A stretch of DNA of 64,000 nucleotides. It comes from Sabethes cyaneus (lineage: Eukaryota; Arthropoda; Insecta; Diptera; Culicidae). Location of the stretch: assembly GCF_943734655.1 (NCBI RefSeq), contig NC_071354.1, positions 55,159,544 through 55,223,543 of the forward strand. Direction: 5' to 3'. The translations under genes and the position numbers were made by a program. Below are positions 10,722 to 22,799 of this stretch, in pieces; within the stretch, counting starts at the first letter, position 1; each line of letters starts with the position of its first letter. The notes beneath the pieces were generated by a model. The model saw nothing but the letters and a program-made list of their open reading frames with translations. It searched no databases and was not told where the DNA came from.

Positions 10722-12121
10722 TCTATACCTATAAAAAAGGATTTCTGTCTGTCTGTCTGTCTGTCCCTATGTTCCTTATAGAATCGAAAACTACCGATCG
10801 AAGTGAAAATTTGCATATAGGGGTTTTTGGGGCCAGGAAAGGTTCTTATGATGGTTAGAGACCCCTCCTCCCACTAAGAGGGGGGGCTCCCATACAAATG
10901 AAACACAAATTTCTGCATAACTCGAGAATTAATCAATCAAATGGAACAAAATTTTACATGTGGGTGTTTTTGGAGGCATGAATTTTTTCTTTGATGAGTT
11001 AAGACCCCTTACCTTTTTAGGAGGGGGGGCTCCCATACAAATGAAATACAAATTTCCTCATAACTCGAGAATTGATTAATCAAATGGAACCATATTTGGC
11101 ATGTGGGGGGTTTTGGAGGCAGGATTTTTTTAATGATGGTTTGAGACTCCTCACTCCTGTGATAGGGGGATAAGGACTATCATACAAATAAAACGGAAAT
11201 TTTTACGAAACTCAAAAACTAATCGAACTCGAGAAATTTGAGACTCTTCCATAAAACATTAGTCAATAACAAGACCACAAAAACTATCTTTAGTAACGCT
11301 AGATCATTCAGCACGAGACGGCTGCGAGTGTTGCCGGCGACCCACCGTCGGAAGCGCCACCCACTGGGGGAGGCAACTCATCACAGAAATCACTACTGTC
11401 TAGGTTTATTTATTTTACTAGGCCTACCTGGGTTTGCTGGAACGAGCGACAGCGAGTAAGGAGAGGATCGCGATATGGTACTTTCCACGAAAAAGTTTTC
11501 CGTGAGATGGTACATTCCGCTTAAGGTTTTTCGCAAAATGATATTCGGCACAATGTTGTACAATCATGGTGAATATTACTATCCGCTTTCTGGCTATGCA
11601 ATGAGGGGACAGGGGAGTTGTTTTCTACTTTACTGTGAGGAAAAATTGCAAATTTGTATATTAAACTACCCATTCCTGGTAATTAATAAGCATTAACATA
11701 AGCAGCAAATCAGCGTATCTGACATTTTATACTGTACGTTGTTGTATATTAGCTTTTTGACTGCATCGGTCTAGTAAATTGGCATCCAAAATTGTATTCA
11801 AATTCTTCGTGTCGGTAATTAGCTGTGAATTAGCATTGTCAGCACTATAAGAAGGTTATCAGTAAAGTAGCTGTATATTTTGCCAAAATAGCATTTAAGG
11901 CGACTTAAATGCTTATTGACCTACATTTGAATAGCATTGGTGATGCTTATTGGTTACCTGGGATGCTTTCATAGTTACGTAACTGCCAAAATGAATCATC
12001 TAAGGTTGAACTCCTCATAAACTTGCAAAACTCGAGATTGTGACAAAGATCATCCCAGATTCATGACTTATGTACAACACAGGTTAATTTGTGGCAATAC
12101 GAAGTTTGTCGGGTCAGCTAG
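10722..12121 (+). mobile_element. Non-autonomous Helitron, apparently full length (1400 bp)
   Basis: The 5' end is A|TCTATACCTATAAAAAAGG followed by (TCTG)n, and the 3' end is GTTTGTCGGGTCAGCTAG|T. TC...CTAG ends inserted between A and T with no target duplication are Helitron features. The interior has three to four diverged tandem units of about 115 bp (gaggggggctcccatacaaa.. aactcgagaattaatcaatc..). There is no Rep/helicase coding, so it depends on an autonomous partner. A second copy with both ends lies on the minus strand at 39360-39944. The hairpin usual before CTAG is weak here. Confidence 0.75.
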
Positions 12122-12125
12122 TGTT

Positions 12126-13334
12126 CAATAAAAAATTATACTGACAGGAAAAACTTCAAGATTTCATGAAAAATCATGATAAAGATCATAAAATGTGAAT
12201 TATTTCAAAACATGCCCCCTCAGATTTTCCTCATATTTTTTTAAGATACCCAAATTTTAATTTATTTTAATTAAACTCAAACAAAATCAAATTCTACGTA
12301 TAATTTAGAACAAAATATGTCATATAAACTTTTTTGTTAGGCCCAGCCATTCTCAAGTTATTGTTAATTCAAGTTGTATGTTATGTTGTATGTATGTTAA
12401 TATGTAAAAAATATGTCCTAGAGTAATTCTACGAGGTATCCGAGATCCATGTAATCGACCTTTACGGATTTAAAGCGAATTTTGCCAGACTCTTCGTTTT
12501 TGGTTCAAAAGCAAAAAACCCAAAATTGGCACCTTTGGAAGTTGCAGAAAAGAAGCAGTCATTCTAACCAGACTGCGAATAGGACACACTAAGTTAACAC
12601 ACGGATACCTACTAGAGAAAGAAGACCCACCAACCTGTCAGTGGTCTAACTCCAGACTAACAGTGAAGCACATCATACAGTTTTGCCCCTATCTCGATGA
12701 TGCGAGAGAAGCAGCCGGCGTACCAGCCAACATCAGAGAAGCCTTAGCTGACGATGAATGTAGGGCCACACAAGTTTTGATCTTTCTTAAAAATATTTCC
12801 TTAATTGAAAAAATTTAAAGAGCACGTGTAGGAGGAAACAATGACATGTAAATATACAATGTATTACTTTACATTTACGGACCCGAATGACTTTAATTTA
12901 AAAGGTCCTTAATAAAACCATCATCATCATCAAAATTGGCACCGGTTAGTCCTCTTCGCGGTTAATGGGAGCACCTCCTTTTCACAGAAAAAAAGATTTT
13001 TGTTAATCCCTCTTATTTTCTTTTGCTTATATCTCCGGAAATATTTGGTATAAGAAAAAATCATCTCCACATTTCCAAAGAAAATATACCAAGAAATCCT
13101 TAAAAATACTATTTTTTATTTTAGTGCTACCGAATACTTTTTAATTCGATTTGAAAACAAAATTTCTTTTCGATAGCTCTTCACCAGATTTTAGAGTATA
13201 ATTTAGGCTATCTTTAAAAAAATATGAGACAAATGAACATGTGAACATGTTTTGAGATAATTCTCATTTTATGATTTTTATCATTGTTTTTCATGAAATT
13301 TTGAAGGTTTTTCTTTCAGTGTAATTTTTTAATG
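12126..13334. mobile_element. DNA-transposon-like element with long imperfect TIRs
   Basis: The first about 150 bp (caataaaaaattatactgac.., atttcatgaaaaatcatgat) are repeated in inverted order at 13190-13334 (ttttcatgaaattttgaagg, gtaattttttaatg). No transposase is present. A LINE tail is embedded at 12541-12932. The element begins four bases after the Helitron end. No target duplication is evident. Confidence 0.6.
12541..12932 (+). pseudogene. LINE 3' end (I/LOA-type), with CAT-repeat tail
   Basis: One frame reads EEAVILTRLRIGHTKLTHGY, LLEKEDPPTCQW and LTVKHIIQFCPYLDDAR, ending at a TAA near 12817. This is the C-terminal zinc-finger-like segment (C..C..H...C) of RNase H-bearing LINEs. The conserved CxxC has become C-Q-W-S. 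A 3'UTR of about 100 bp follows, ending in aataaaacc(atc)n at 12912-12932, i.e. a simple-repeat tail rather than poly(A). Strongly 5' truncated. Confidence 0.75.
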
Positions 13335-14255
13335 AAAATACACTTAATTTTCACATTTGTTAGTGATTTTAATACGTTCACGACGAGAACAGAGTTGCTA
13401 GTAGTAGGTAATAATCTGTTGTGAACAATTATGAATCGTAGAATCGCGTATCTATTTTTGCTGTTGAACGAGATTCGACAGTAGTCCTATCACATAAAAT
13501 GCTATTTACGGTGAATTTTATTATCACTTAATATATTTTCGACACTCTACGACCGTTAATTTAGTAGCGAAAATTATTGGTCTATTTCATGCTCAACGTA
13601 AATATGTCATCACTCCACATATACACCCGTTTCCTTGGTAACGTACAACAACGATGGTCGCGGATTCGAAATTGCAATCGAAACGAAGTAAAGTTTTTCA
13701 TATCAAGTCAAGTGAACAGTTTGGGTAAAATCATTATAATATCTTACCAAATAACTGTTCGGGTGGTAAATTAAAGCTTTCTGTGTCTCAAGTTAAGTTT
13801 CGCGAGTGATGCGACGACTGGAACGACCGAAAAAAATTACTGAAAAATCGACGGCGAAAAAGTGAAAATGTAGTGATGAATTTTAATTGGGCAGAAATCT
13901 CAGTATTTAGTGTAATTTATGACCCAAAAAGTAATAGAACCTATAGAATGCAATGTTTAGTACTTCGAGTTGCGAGATCTTGTTACGGCTAGCAGGTTAG
14001 TTGAACTAAATTTATGTTTTTGTGATGGTTTCCTGAGTCTATGGGTTGGTACACTGAAGAAGGGAAGGGTGATATTCGGTGCCATACTGACTGCCATAAA
14101 TGGACTGTGACGACCTTGTCGTTAAAACGCTGTAAAAAGACCTATTTTTGTTTCGACTATTTTTAATTGAAATGAAATTTTGCTGATATGTTGAATACCA
14201 CGTAAGGATTCATTTTCTATGAAACTTAATTTTTTTCGTCAAGCGGTCATACATA
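13335..14255. other. Intergenic; nothing recognised
   Basis: AT-rich, no repeats or credible genes. The 65-codon frame at 13577 lacks recognisable features. Confidence 0.4.
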
Positions 14256-14696
14256 CGTCATACATACACACATACATATAAATACATATACACATACATG
14301 GAAACATATACACATACATACATACATACATACATACATACATACATACATACATACATACATACATACATACATACATACATACATACATACATACATA
14401 CATACATACATACATACATACATACATACATACATACATACATACATACATACATACATACATACATACATACATACATACATACATACATACATACATA
14501 CATACATACATACATACATACATACATACATACATACATACATACATACATACATACATACATACATACATACATACATACATACATACATACATACATA
14601 CATACATACATACATACATACATACATACATACATACATACATACATACATACATACATACATACATACATACATACATACATACATACATACATA
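14256..14696. repeat. (TACA)n microsatellite, about 440 bp
   Basis: Imperfect to about 14310, then a pure run of about 96 tetranucleotides up to 14696. The pure tract ends exactly at the TA that forms the target site of the pogo-like element at 14697. The long Cys-Met-Tyr-Val frames across it are artefacts. Confidence 0.97.
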
Positions 14697-17106
14697 CAGT
14701 AATCCCCCCAATAAGGACGCTAATAGGGACCCCGTTAATGGAAACCGTGTTAATGGGGTCTACGTAGCATATGGGAATTGACTTAACATGGAATAACTCA
14801 TGATCTTGACGGTATAGAATGTCGGTGTCTTCGACAAAGTTGTTCAACAGATCGAGGGCTTTTCGAGGGCTGTATCTTGCGCTGCTGACTATTTAGAAAG
14901 TTGCGGTCTTCTGGAAGGTTGCTCAAATGACTACCACCTTCAAGTTTGCATGGGAAATGGCGCAGAATTGACTCACCACGTGGCGCTAGTGTATATGTGA
15001 TTTGTTTAGACAGGCTGTATCTTGTGCTGCTGACTACCTCGAAAGTTGTGGTCTTCGGGAAGTTTGCTCAAATGACTATCACCTTCAATATGGTGTAGAA
15101 AATAGCGCAAACTTGACTCAACGGACGGCGCTAGTGTATTTGTGATTTTTTTGTGTTTGCCATAACTCATGATTTTGGTAATGTACAATAGGTTGCTTTC
15201 TTCGGAAAGGTTGTTTAAGTGACAGTGGTTATTTAACTAGTTGGAAAATTTTGTGCTCGTTATTTAGCACAATGCTGGTAGCTAACAAAAATTCTCTGCA
15301 AAATGCAACGTTGGCATTCGATGAAGTTCCTCAGATTTTTTCACTGCTCGTATTTAACTTGCAACGGACATGAAGAATATACTGCAACACGAGAAAGCTG
15401 AATTACTAAAAGTGACATTACGTATGCCGTTGACTTCACATTATTAATGCTGTGTGGTATAAATGCCTAATAAGTTGTTGCAAGTTTCAATAAAAAAAAT
15501 GGTGATAAAAATGAAAATATAATGGTTCATAAATCATTCAGAATGTTTAGAAAGTAGCTGGAAATGTGTTAACGTGAATACTACAAATACGCGCCGCGAA
15601 TGAGTTCTGCGCTATTTTCCACACCACCTTAAAGGTGATAGTCATTTGAGTAACCTTCCCGAAGACCGCAACCTTCTAGATAGTCAGCGGCGCAAGATAC
15701 AGCCTGTATAAACAAATCACGTATACACTAGCGCCACGTAGTGAGTCGGTTCTGCGCTATTTTTTGACGTAGGACTACGTCTTTGTTTACTATACTGGGA
15801 CTGGGTAGCACTTTGTGAAAACGAAAATAGAAGTGTAACGTTTGAATGAAAGATTTCAAATGCTAATAACTACTGAACTGAACGAAACTGAACAATTTAT
15901 ATGTCGTTGGATAGATAAAATTACCAGCAATTTTATGGATGGGGTAAGAGAGCAATCTTAAGGGGGCGTAAGAGGGGGGCTCCTATACAAATGAAACACA
16001 AATTTCCTCAAAACTCGACAACTAATCAAGCAAATGGGTCCAAATTTGGCATGTGTGGGTTTCAGAAGGGAGGATTTTTTTTCTACGGTGTACTGAGACC
16101 TCTTCTCCTTCTAAGAGGGGGGGGGCTCCCGTACAAATGAAATACAAATTTCCTCGAAACTCTAGAACTAATCAAACAAATAGAACCAAAATTGGAATGT
16201 AAGGGTTTCAGAAGGCAAGAATTTTTTCTATGGTAAATTGAGACCCCTCTCCTCTTTAGGAGGAGGGCTCCCATACAAATAATATACAAATTTCCTCATA
16301 ACTCGAGAACTAATCAAGTAAATGGAACCAAATTTGGCGTGGGGGTTTTTGGAGGCATGAATTTATTTATTTTATGATGGTTTGAGACCCCTTGCCCCTG
16401 TGGTAGGAGGATAAGGAGTCTCATACAAATAAAACAGAAATTGGTCATTCATTACCATTTCAACCTTTATGATGCACACAAGTGATTTTTAAAAGAAATT
16501 TCTACGTCTCACATGTTGCAGGCGTTGTACTTATGTACCCCCGTCCACGTATTTTCAAAGCCACTATTGCATTGCATATTTCGCTCTTCTCTTTAAACAT
16601 TCACTTAAGCAATGGCACTCACAGATTCTTATAAACATACATATGCCAGAAATGCAATTTACATTAGTCTTTGATCTGATGATCTGATATAGTCCTACGT
16701 CACCCTTTCGTACAACCCTTAGGGTTGTATAGCTTGTAGTTTTATGCCATCTTGAAGGTGGCAGTCATTTGTGCAACCTTCCCGAAAACTGAGACTTTCT
16801 AGGTAATCAGCAGCGCAAGATATAGCCTGTAGAAGAGTGTTACATATACGCTAGCGCCACGTAGTGAGACAATCCGCAATACTATAATCCAATTAAAACC
16901 CGTTGATATACTGAACAACTTTGTAGAAGACATCAACCTTCCATAGGGTCAAGATCACGAGTTATTTCATGTTGCAACTAATTAATTAAATTGCCATATG
17001 CTACGTAGACTCCAATAAGGACGTTCGACCGCGTTAATGGAATCACTCGAGACCGTCCTTATTGGAAACGTTCTTATTCGAAACCGCGTTATTCGGGGGA
17101 CTGCTG
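14697..17106. mobile_element. pogo/Tc1-type non-autonomous DNA element, 2.4 kb, with TA target duplication
   Basis: The left end is TA|CAGTAATCCCCCCAATAAGG; the right end read in reverse is TA|CAGCAGTCCCCCGAATAACG. Subterminal blocks are inverted too: caataaggacg, ctacgtagcatatg, aataactcatgatcttgac and gaacaactttgt recur in reverse order at 16905-17030. Further inside, a unit of about 170 bp (ggctgtatcttgcgctgctg .. gcgccacgtggtgag) occurs twice at 14860-15140 and inverted at 15600-15760 and 16735-16870. A Helitron fragment sits at 15955-16450. No transposase ORF remains. Confidence 0.75.
15955..16450 (+). mobile_element. Helitron fragment, internal tandem units only
   Basis: Four diverged units of the block tacaaatgaaacacaaattt .. 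ctaatcaagcaaatgg match the interior of the Helitron at 10722-12121 in the same orientation. Both Helitron ends are missing. It lies within the pogo-like element. Confidence 0.65.
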
Positions 17107-19599
17107 TATTCAAAACAGGTAGGAAAATCAAGGATTTTTTTCTACTTTGGAGAGCATATCCAGTACTCTTCCGCTTTTCTTTGAAAATGATCAAATTTTC
17201 AATTTTTTAACTTTGTAAAAATCAATTCCTCCTCGAATATGCGAATCTAAGTGAGATGACAATTCCCACAAAATTAAAGTGCATACTGCCATCCGTTACC
17301 GGAAGTGGATTAACGAGAATACCCTAACCATAGTAAGAAAGCAAAAAGGGAGAAGGGAGGCTCATTTATTTTACTCACTGCATCCGCATGCTAATTAGTA
17401 AACTATGGGTATGGATAGGCTGATTTCGTTGATTGAGTCTCGTGATTAAAATAGATACATAATTATAGCACGTTGGGCTCGTTTCTAGCATGATTAACGG
17501 GTCATTACCCCCAAGCAAAATTGTTGAGCAAAGCTAATGAAATAGTGCTTGCCATGAACAGACAGGAGGCAGTACGGCTACTATATTACAATTGATTAAT
17601 GAAACTAATTAATTCAGTAAACAAAGCAATCGAAGCCATATTAATCCGCACCTCCGATTGACATGGAACGTATGCGCTTCGATGCTGGTTGAAAAGGTTG
17701 TCGAAATTGAAGGGAAAGTAGACTAAAGCTGCTTTCCAGAACAACGTATAAAATTTAGATGACATTTCCGTATGTAATTCGACTGCTAATAATCGACTAC
17801 TTGACATTATGTTGTGTGTGATTAGAAGTAAGATTAAGATGGGAAAAGATTCTTTTCTCATATATTTGAGATTAAAAAATAATTCAACTACTTAAATAGA
17901 TAAATAATAAAATAGAGTTTGGTCATTTATCTTATTTCTTTATTTCTTTATTCTGCTTCAGGTAATAAATATACATTCTTTACAACGCTTTTGCTACTTA
18001 ATTCAATGTACATATTTGAAAAACCAGCTTCTTTCAAACCATTTGTTTTGTTTGCACATAATTCTGAATTCTAATACAAGTTTCCAAAAGTTTATGCAAA
18101 TAAGTGGAGATTTATCAATTCTTTTTTTTTTTTGTTTGTTTTTTTTTTTATTTCTAATTTTTGACCATCAAATATAGACTGATTTACCCAGGATTGATAT
18201 GCGCATCGTTTCAATGTTTGTAATAAATTTGCCACTTCCGGAGCGACCGTTTTGTAGCCTGCTGAGTTCCCTCTTCGAACTGAATTAAGCCTGTCAGATG
18301 CGGGCAACTTGTAAACAGCTTATCTCGAGTCGTGCTTCTCTAACCAACGTTGGTAACTATAAACAGTGGTTGCAAACCTATTTTTCGAGCTTCTCCTCCA
18401 GTAAGCATTTTTCTTACCTAACGATTTGAATTACAATCACAGTGTCTCTTCGCATGATAAAACAATACTCATTTTTTGATGGCCAATCTTTCACCGATCG
18501 ATTTGGATCTTCTAGAAACGTACACAGAGGGATTATTTAATTATTTTGTTTCTTCCAAATACCTATTTATATCAAACCCATTTGGTTCGTCGCATAAAAC
18601 GTGTTGAATGTAGAAATCATTCACTTCTTCAAAATTAAACCAATCCTCATTCCAAGAGTTTCATGACTGTTTTTTTGATTTGAATCTCGTAGAATTGCAT
18701 AACCTGGTGACTTAGAGTCCACTATTTAAAACTTGTTTTTTTTTTATTTTTATTTTGTAAGTTTTTTCATGCTACCACGGCCCACTCGCGAGTGATTCGA
18801 GAAGAAACGTTTCGCTTTTAGTAAAATCGAAAAAATATTCGCTCCGAAAACCCGTTATTGACCTTGTCAAACCACGCTGGGACGTGATGTCACAAAACCT
18901 ACCATTATTAGAATTATATGTATATATCCTATTTCACAGCCTATAATTCATTAAAAACTACTTAAAACTTGTTGTGAACGAATAGCATATCCTGATAACA
19001 GTTTATATTTTTGTTGTGTAGTGTTTTCCACATTGATAAAACAAAATTCAACCTACAACAAATAGAAATCATCGTGAAATCAATCGTTTTTGTAGACTGT
19101 CTGTAAGCAGAAGTATCGGTTTTGCTATCCTTTTCCTATCAGTGCGTTGTGTGTGTAGATTCTTTGTTTGATTGCTGTTTTGCAGTTTATGGTTTTAAGA
19201 TGGCACTTGTTTTCTAAGCGATCTTACATACAGATTTTGTTGTGAATTTTAGAGCTATGCATAATAATAGAACAGTTATCGTGTCGCCTTTGGCGATTTG
19301 CTTCAAAGTGTGCCACACAAAGGAGAATACGGTTTGAAGACACGAGGAAGCTATTTGTTCGAAAGCAGCTGCTGTATCAGCAGTGAATTTTTTTTGTTTT
19401 GATGGAGCTGCTGCTATGTTAAGCTTTTTTTTTCTAACCAATATTTATGATGCCAAAATACCTCTAAACGATAACACCATAGCTTGTGGTATACTGACGA
19501 GACGGCGATGTCTTACCTGGGACAGGGGTTAAATACGATTAGTTTCATGCATCCACTGCAGTTTATTTTTATTACCATATATAGCATACTAAAAAGATG
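17107..19599. other. Intergenic; nothing recognised
   Basis: Low-complexity T runs (18121-18150), no credible coding frame or paired repeats. Confidence 0.4.
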
Positions 19600-20110
19600 G
19601 TTGATTCCGATAACGAAAGGTTGCGTAGAGAATTATCAGGCGAGATTATGGGAGCTCACGCCACCACGGACTAAATTTTCATCATCCGACAGATCTTGCA
19701 GAAATGTCGGGATTCAACGTGCCGATGCATCATATCTTTATTAACTGAAGAGCAGCATACGATACAGTCGATCGAGATAAGCTATGGCTATTGGAAATCG
19801 GACTTTCTATGGCCTTCGCAAAACGCTACGATCAAGAAGCATAGACCGCCAAACGAAGGTGACAATGTACAAAACCCTCATTAGACTGAAAGCACAAAAA
19901 CGGTTCTCCTGAACAACTCCATTGGCATCAGGAGCAGAGAAGTCCAATGTGCGAAATGACGTGACCAGATCGACCGCGACTTGCGACTTTTCAGACGTTT
20001 GAAAAATTGGCGACGAGTGGCCCAAGATCGAGTTGAATGGAGACGACTGTTTGAAACCGCACGAGCAAGGCTCTGTGCTGACGACGACCACGGCACGGCG
20101 ATCATTTGGT
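19600..20110 (+). pseudogene. RTE-like LINE fragments (RT block and C-terminus)
   Basis: In broken frames: CVENYQAR (usual form VGxYQAGF), about 19725-19790 RAAYDTVDRDKLW (RT block A), then after a deletion DRDLRLFRRLKNWRRVAQDR plus VEWRRLFETARARL (about 19965-20075), the usual C-terminus. About 200 codons between them, including the YADD block, are lost. Confidence 0.7.
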
Positions 20111-21280
20111 ACGTCGTGTCAGCTTCAACATATATTCACGGATCTAGCGTTTCCAGAATTTGTCAACCTGGTTTTGAATTACCTTCCAGACATCCCGTGA
20201 AGTAGCAAGTTCTTTACTCCAATAAAGTTGACTCCCTTGTCGGTGCAGAACGACGCTGGTGAACCTCTACGAGCCTCTAATATTTTTAAGCGCATCCTAC
20301 ACGACTGAGTTGATAAGGTGTTCCCTTACAGTCAGGCATATGAACAGTGTGATTCATAGCTTCACTGGACTACTTCTCGAAAACTAGTCCAATCCACTTA
20401 GTTGTATCTCTGGTCTCTGGGGCCTAGTGTCTACGACTATCCTTTTCAAATTCAACAAACCTGGCACTGCCTGTGAGTATACGCAGTATCCAACAATGAA
20501 ACCTTTTGCAATTTGGATGCATTTCATTCACAATAGTCTCAGATTTACATGTAGGAAGCAGGCCCCAATGACACCCAAGAATGCTTTTCCCGAAAAACTG
20601 GATACCGTCACATATGTTCAGCACGGGTGCTGCAATTATACGAGTATTCATCCTAAGAACTTCCTCATTTGATTTGATGGATTTGATCAAACTGCTTCGG
20701 TTCCGTTTCCAGATTCTTTCATTCGCGGTCCGTGCATTAGAACTGACAGAGTTTTACATTTCTGTTTCAAGTCAGCAGAACGTTCATGGTCGCCTCCAGT
20801 AAAGAGCGACACTAAAAGATTTTGTTTACGATAACAAACCATCACATGCGTTCTATGCAAGGTTGCAAACCGTAGGGCCTCAGGATTTGGCGAATGCATG
20901 TAAATAAAATTATTAGTTTTAAAACTGTCAAACAACCAATTCCTTTTTGGTTGAAAGAAATGTCTTTGTGGTGACAGCGGTGGGATCAAAATCTACATAA
21001 TCACGTATTAGCTCAGTGAGGTCTCAATCATCTGGAGAATCTTTCTACTTTTGTCCACGCATGACTGTTGCGCATGGCTGTTGCATGACTCCATGATTTA
21101 TAGAGACTATGGTAGGCAAAACTGAGAGCAACCTCAGATTAAAGCCGAAAAGCTTTGAGAGATTTGTATACTCGAATCGTAAAGAGGACGGACTTCCGTC
21201 TAGCATATACCTAGGGCATAGTGAAGCGTACACCGACTGCAATTTTATCCTAGCAACATGTGCACTACAGAAGTCCTCTC
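20111..21280. other. Unrecognised sequence with two antisense open frames
   Basis: Minus-strand frames 20687-20989 (100 codons) and 20424-20690 (88 codons) overlap by a few bases in different frames and could be one broken frame. I recognise no family. They lie between two RTE fragments, so an unrelated retroelement is likely. No promoter or splice evidence. Confidence 0.3.
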
Positions 21281-21289
21281 AATTTTGGA

Positions 21290-22790
21290 CAAAAGAGTCT
21301 TCAAGAGTTTTCAGTAGATTTAAAACAGTCCCGACGTTCCGAGCCCGATGGCATTCCTGCTGTTCTTTTGAAAAAATGTTTTGAAACTTTAAAATCGCCA
21401 GCGATTGCAACAAAAGCAGATCCGCCGGAAAGGACCGACTCCCGGCAGAACTCTATAAAAATCGCCAAGAATCGCTAGCAACAGCCCTTCACTAGATAAT
21501 TTCAAGGATTTAGGAGGAGAAACTACCGGAGAAAGGTATGGTCCCAACTACAAAAAGGGGATGATCGACTAGAGTGCTGTAATTACCGCGGCATTATGCT
21601 GGTCAACGCCGCCTACAAGCTGCTCTCCCAGATTTTGTAGCGTCGTCTATTCCCAATAGCAAGAGATTTCGTAGGGTAGTATCAGGCGGGGTTTATGGGG
21701 GCATCATATTTCCGTGCTATTTGCGTGCAAACAGCTATGGCACATGATGAGCAAATATGGGTTTCCCAACAAACTAATGCGGCTGATCAAAGCTACTTAG
21801 AGCGAGTGATGTGCAACGAGACACTCTCGAGCCCTTCTGAGTCGCGCAAAGGGTTGCGGCAAGAAGATGGACTGCTTCTAAATGTTATTCAATTTTAAAG
21901 CTATTAAAGATGTGATCCGGCAAGCGGGCATCAAAATGAGAGGAACGATCATTAGCAAGAGTAACCACCCCGTAGCCTTCGCAGACGACCTCGACATCAT
22001 AACTAGAATACTTGGGATAGCGGAGGTAATCTACGCTAGACTTAAAACGGAGGCTAGGCGGATTGGGTAACAAACCAAATATATGGTAGGAAGAGGCTCC
22101 AGAGAAAGCAACGTTTGCCTCCCACGGACAGTGTCTATTGATGGCGATGAAGGCAGTGCAGTGGCAGGCAGTGGTTGCTGAGTTCGCATATTTGGAATCT
22201 CTGGTTACCGTCGACAATAATACGAGTAAGAAGATTCAACGACGCATTCAAGCTGGAAGTCGAGCCAACTTTTCCCTCCACAAGACGTTACGATCAAGGA
22301 GCATACACTGCCGCACAAAGTTAACGATACACAAAAGACAAAACGCTAATCAGACCGGTAGTCCTCCACGGACTTGACTTTGCTTGCGAAAGACACACGT
22401 GCACTTGCCGTATTTGAACGAAGGGTGTCGCGGACTATTTCTGGTGGAGTACAAACGGATAGTGGAGAGTGGTGTAGACGTGTGAACCACAAGTTGCAGA
22501 CACTACTTATAGAGATTCCCATCGTACACCTGGCGAAAGTTGGGAGACTACGGTGGGCCGGCCACATCGCAAAGGTGCCGGACGACTGTGCAGTGAAATC
22601 CGTTCTATTCAAGAACCCCGCCGGCATCAGGAATAGTAGGGCTCAACGTGCTAAATGGCTCGACCAGGTTGAAACTGATTTGTGTGTGTGTCGAGAGGAG
22701 CAACGAAATGGCGACGAGTAGCCCAGGACCGAGTACAGTGAAGAGGAATTCTTCATACGGTACACACACACCGACACACCGGCTCTCGGC
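21290..22790 (+). pseudogene. RTE-like LINE, RT to C-terminus, frameshifted
   Basis: A small piece at 21325-21400 (PDGIPAVLLKKCFETL) looks Jockey-like and may be a separate fragment. Then RTE-type blocks run in order: AGKDRLPAELYKN, ECCNYRGIMLVNAAYKLL, YQAGFMGA, GLRQEDGLLLNV, HPVAFADDLDIITR (catalytic F-A-D-D, 21980), LKTEARRIG, then ALAVFERRVSRTI, VNHKLQTLLIEIPIVHLAKV, GRLRWAGHIAKVPDD and RAQRAKWLDQVETDL (22374-22721). Frameshifts and a stop in most blocks make it non-functional, though the catalytic motif is intact. Confidence 0.8.
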
Positions 22791-22799
22791 TGGTAGAAG

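Noticed and set aside
13577..13774. Possible small gene of 65 codons
   Set aside because: No conserved motif, splice or codon-bias support; length expected by chance in AT-rich DNA.
14239..14847. Long frames of repeated Cys-Met-Tyr-Val or Thr-Tyr-Ile-His on both strands
   Set aside because: They are translations of the (TACA)n microsatellite, open in several frames at once; the same holds for 43716-44151.
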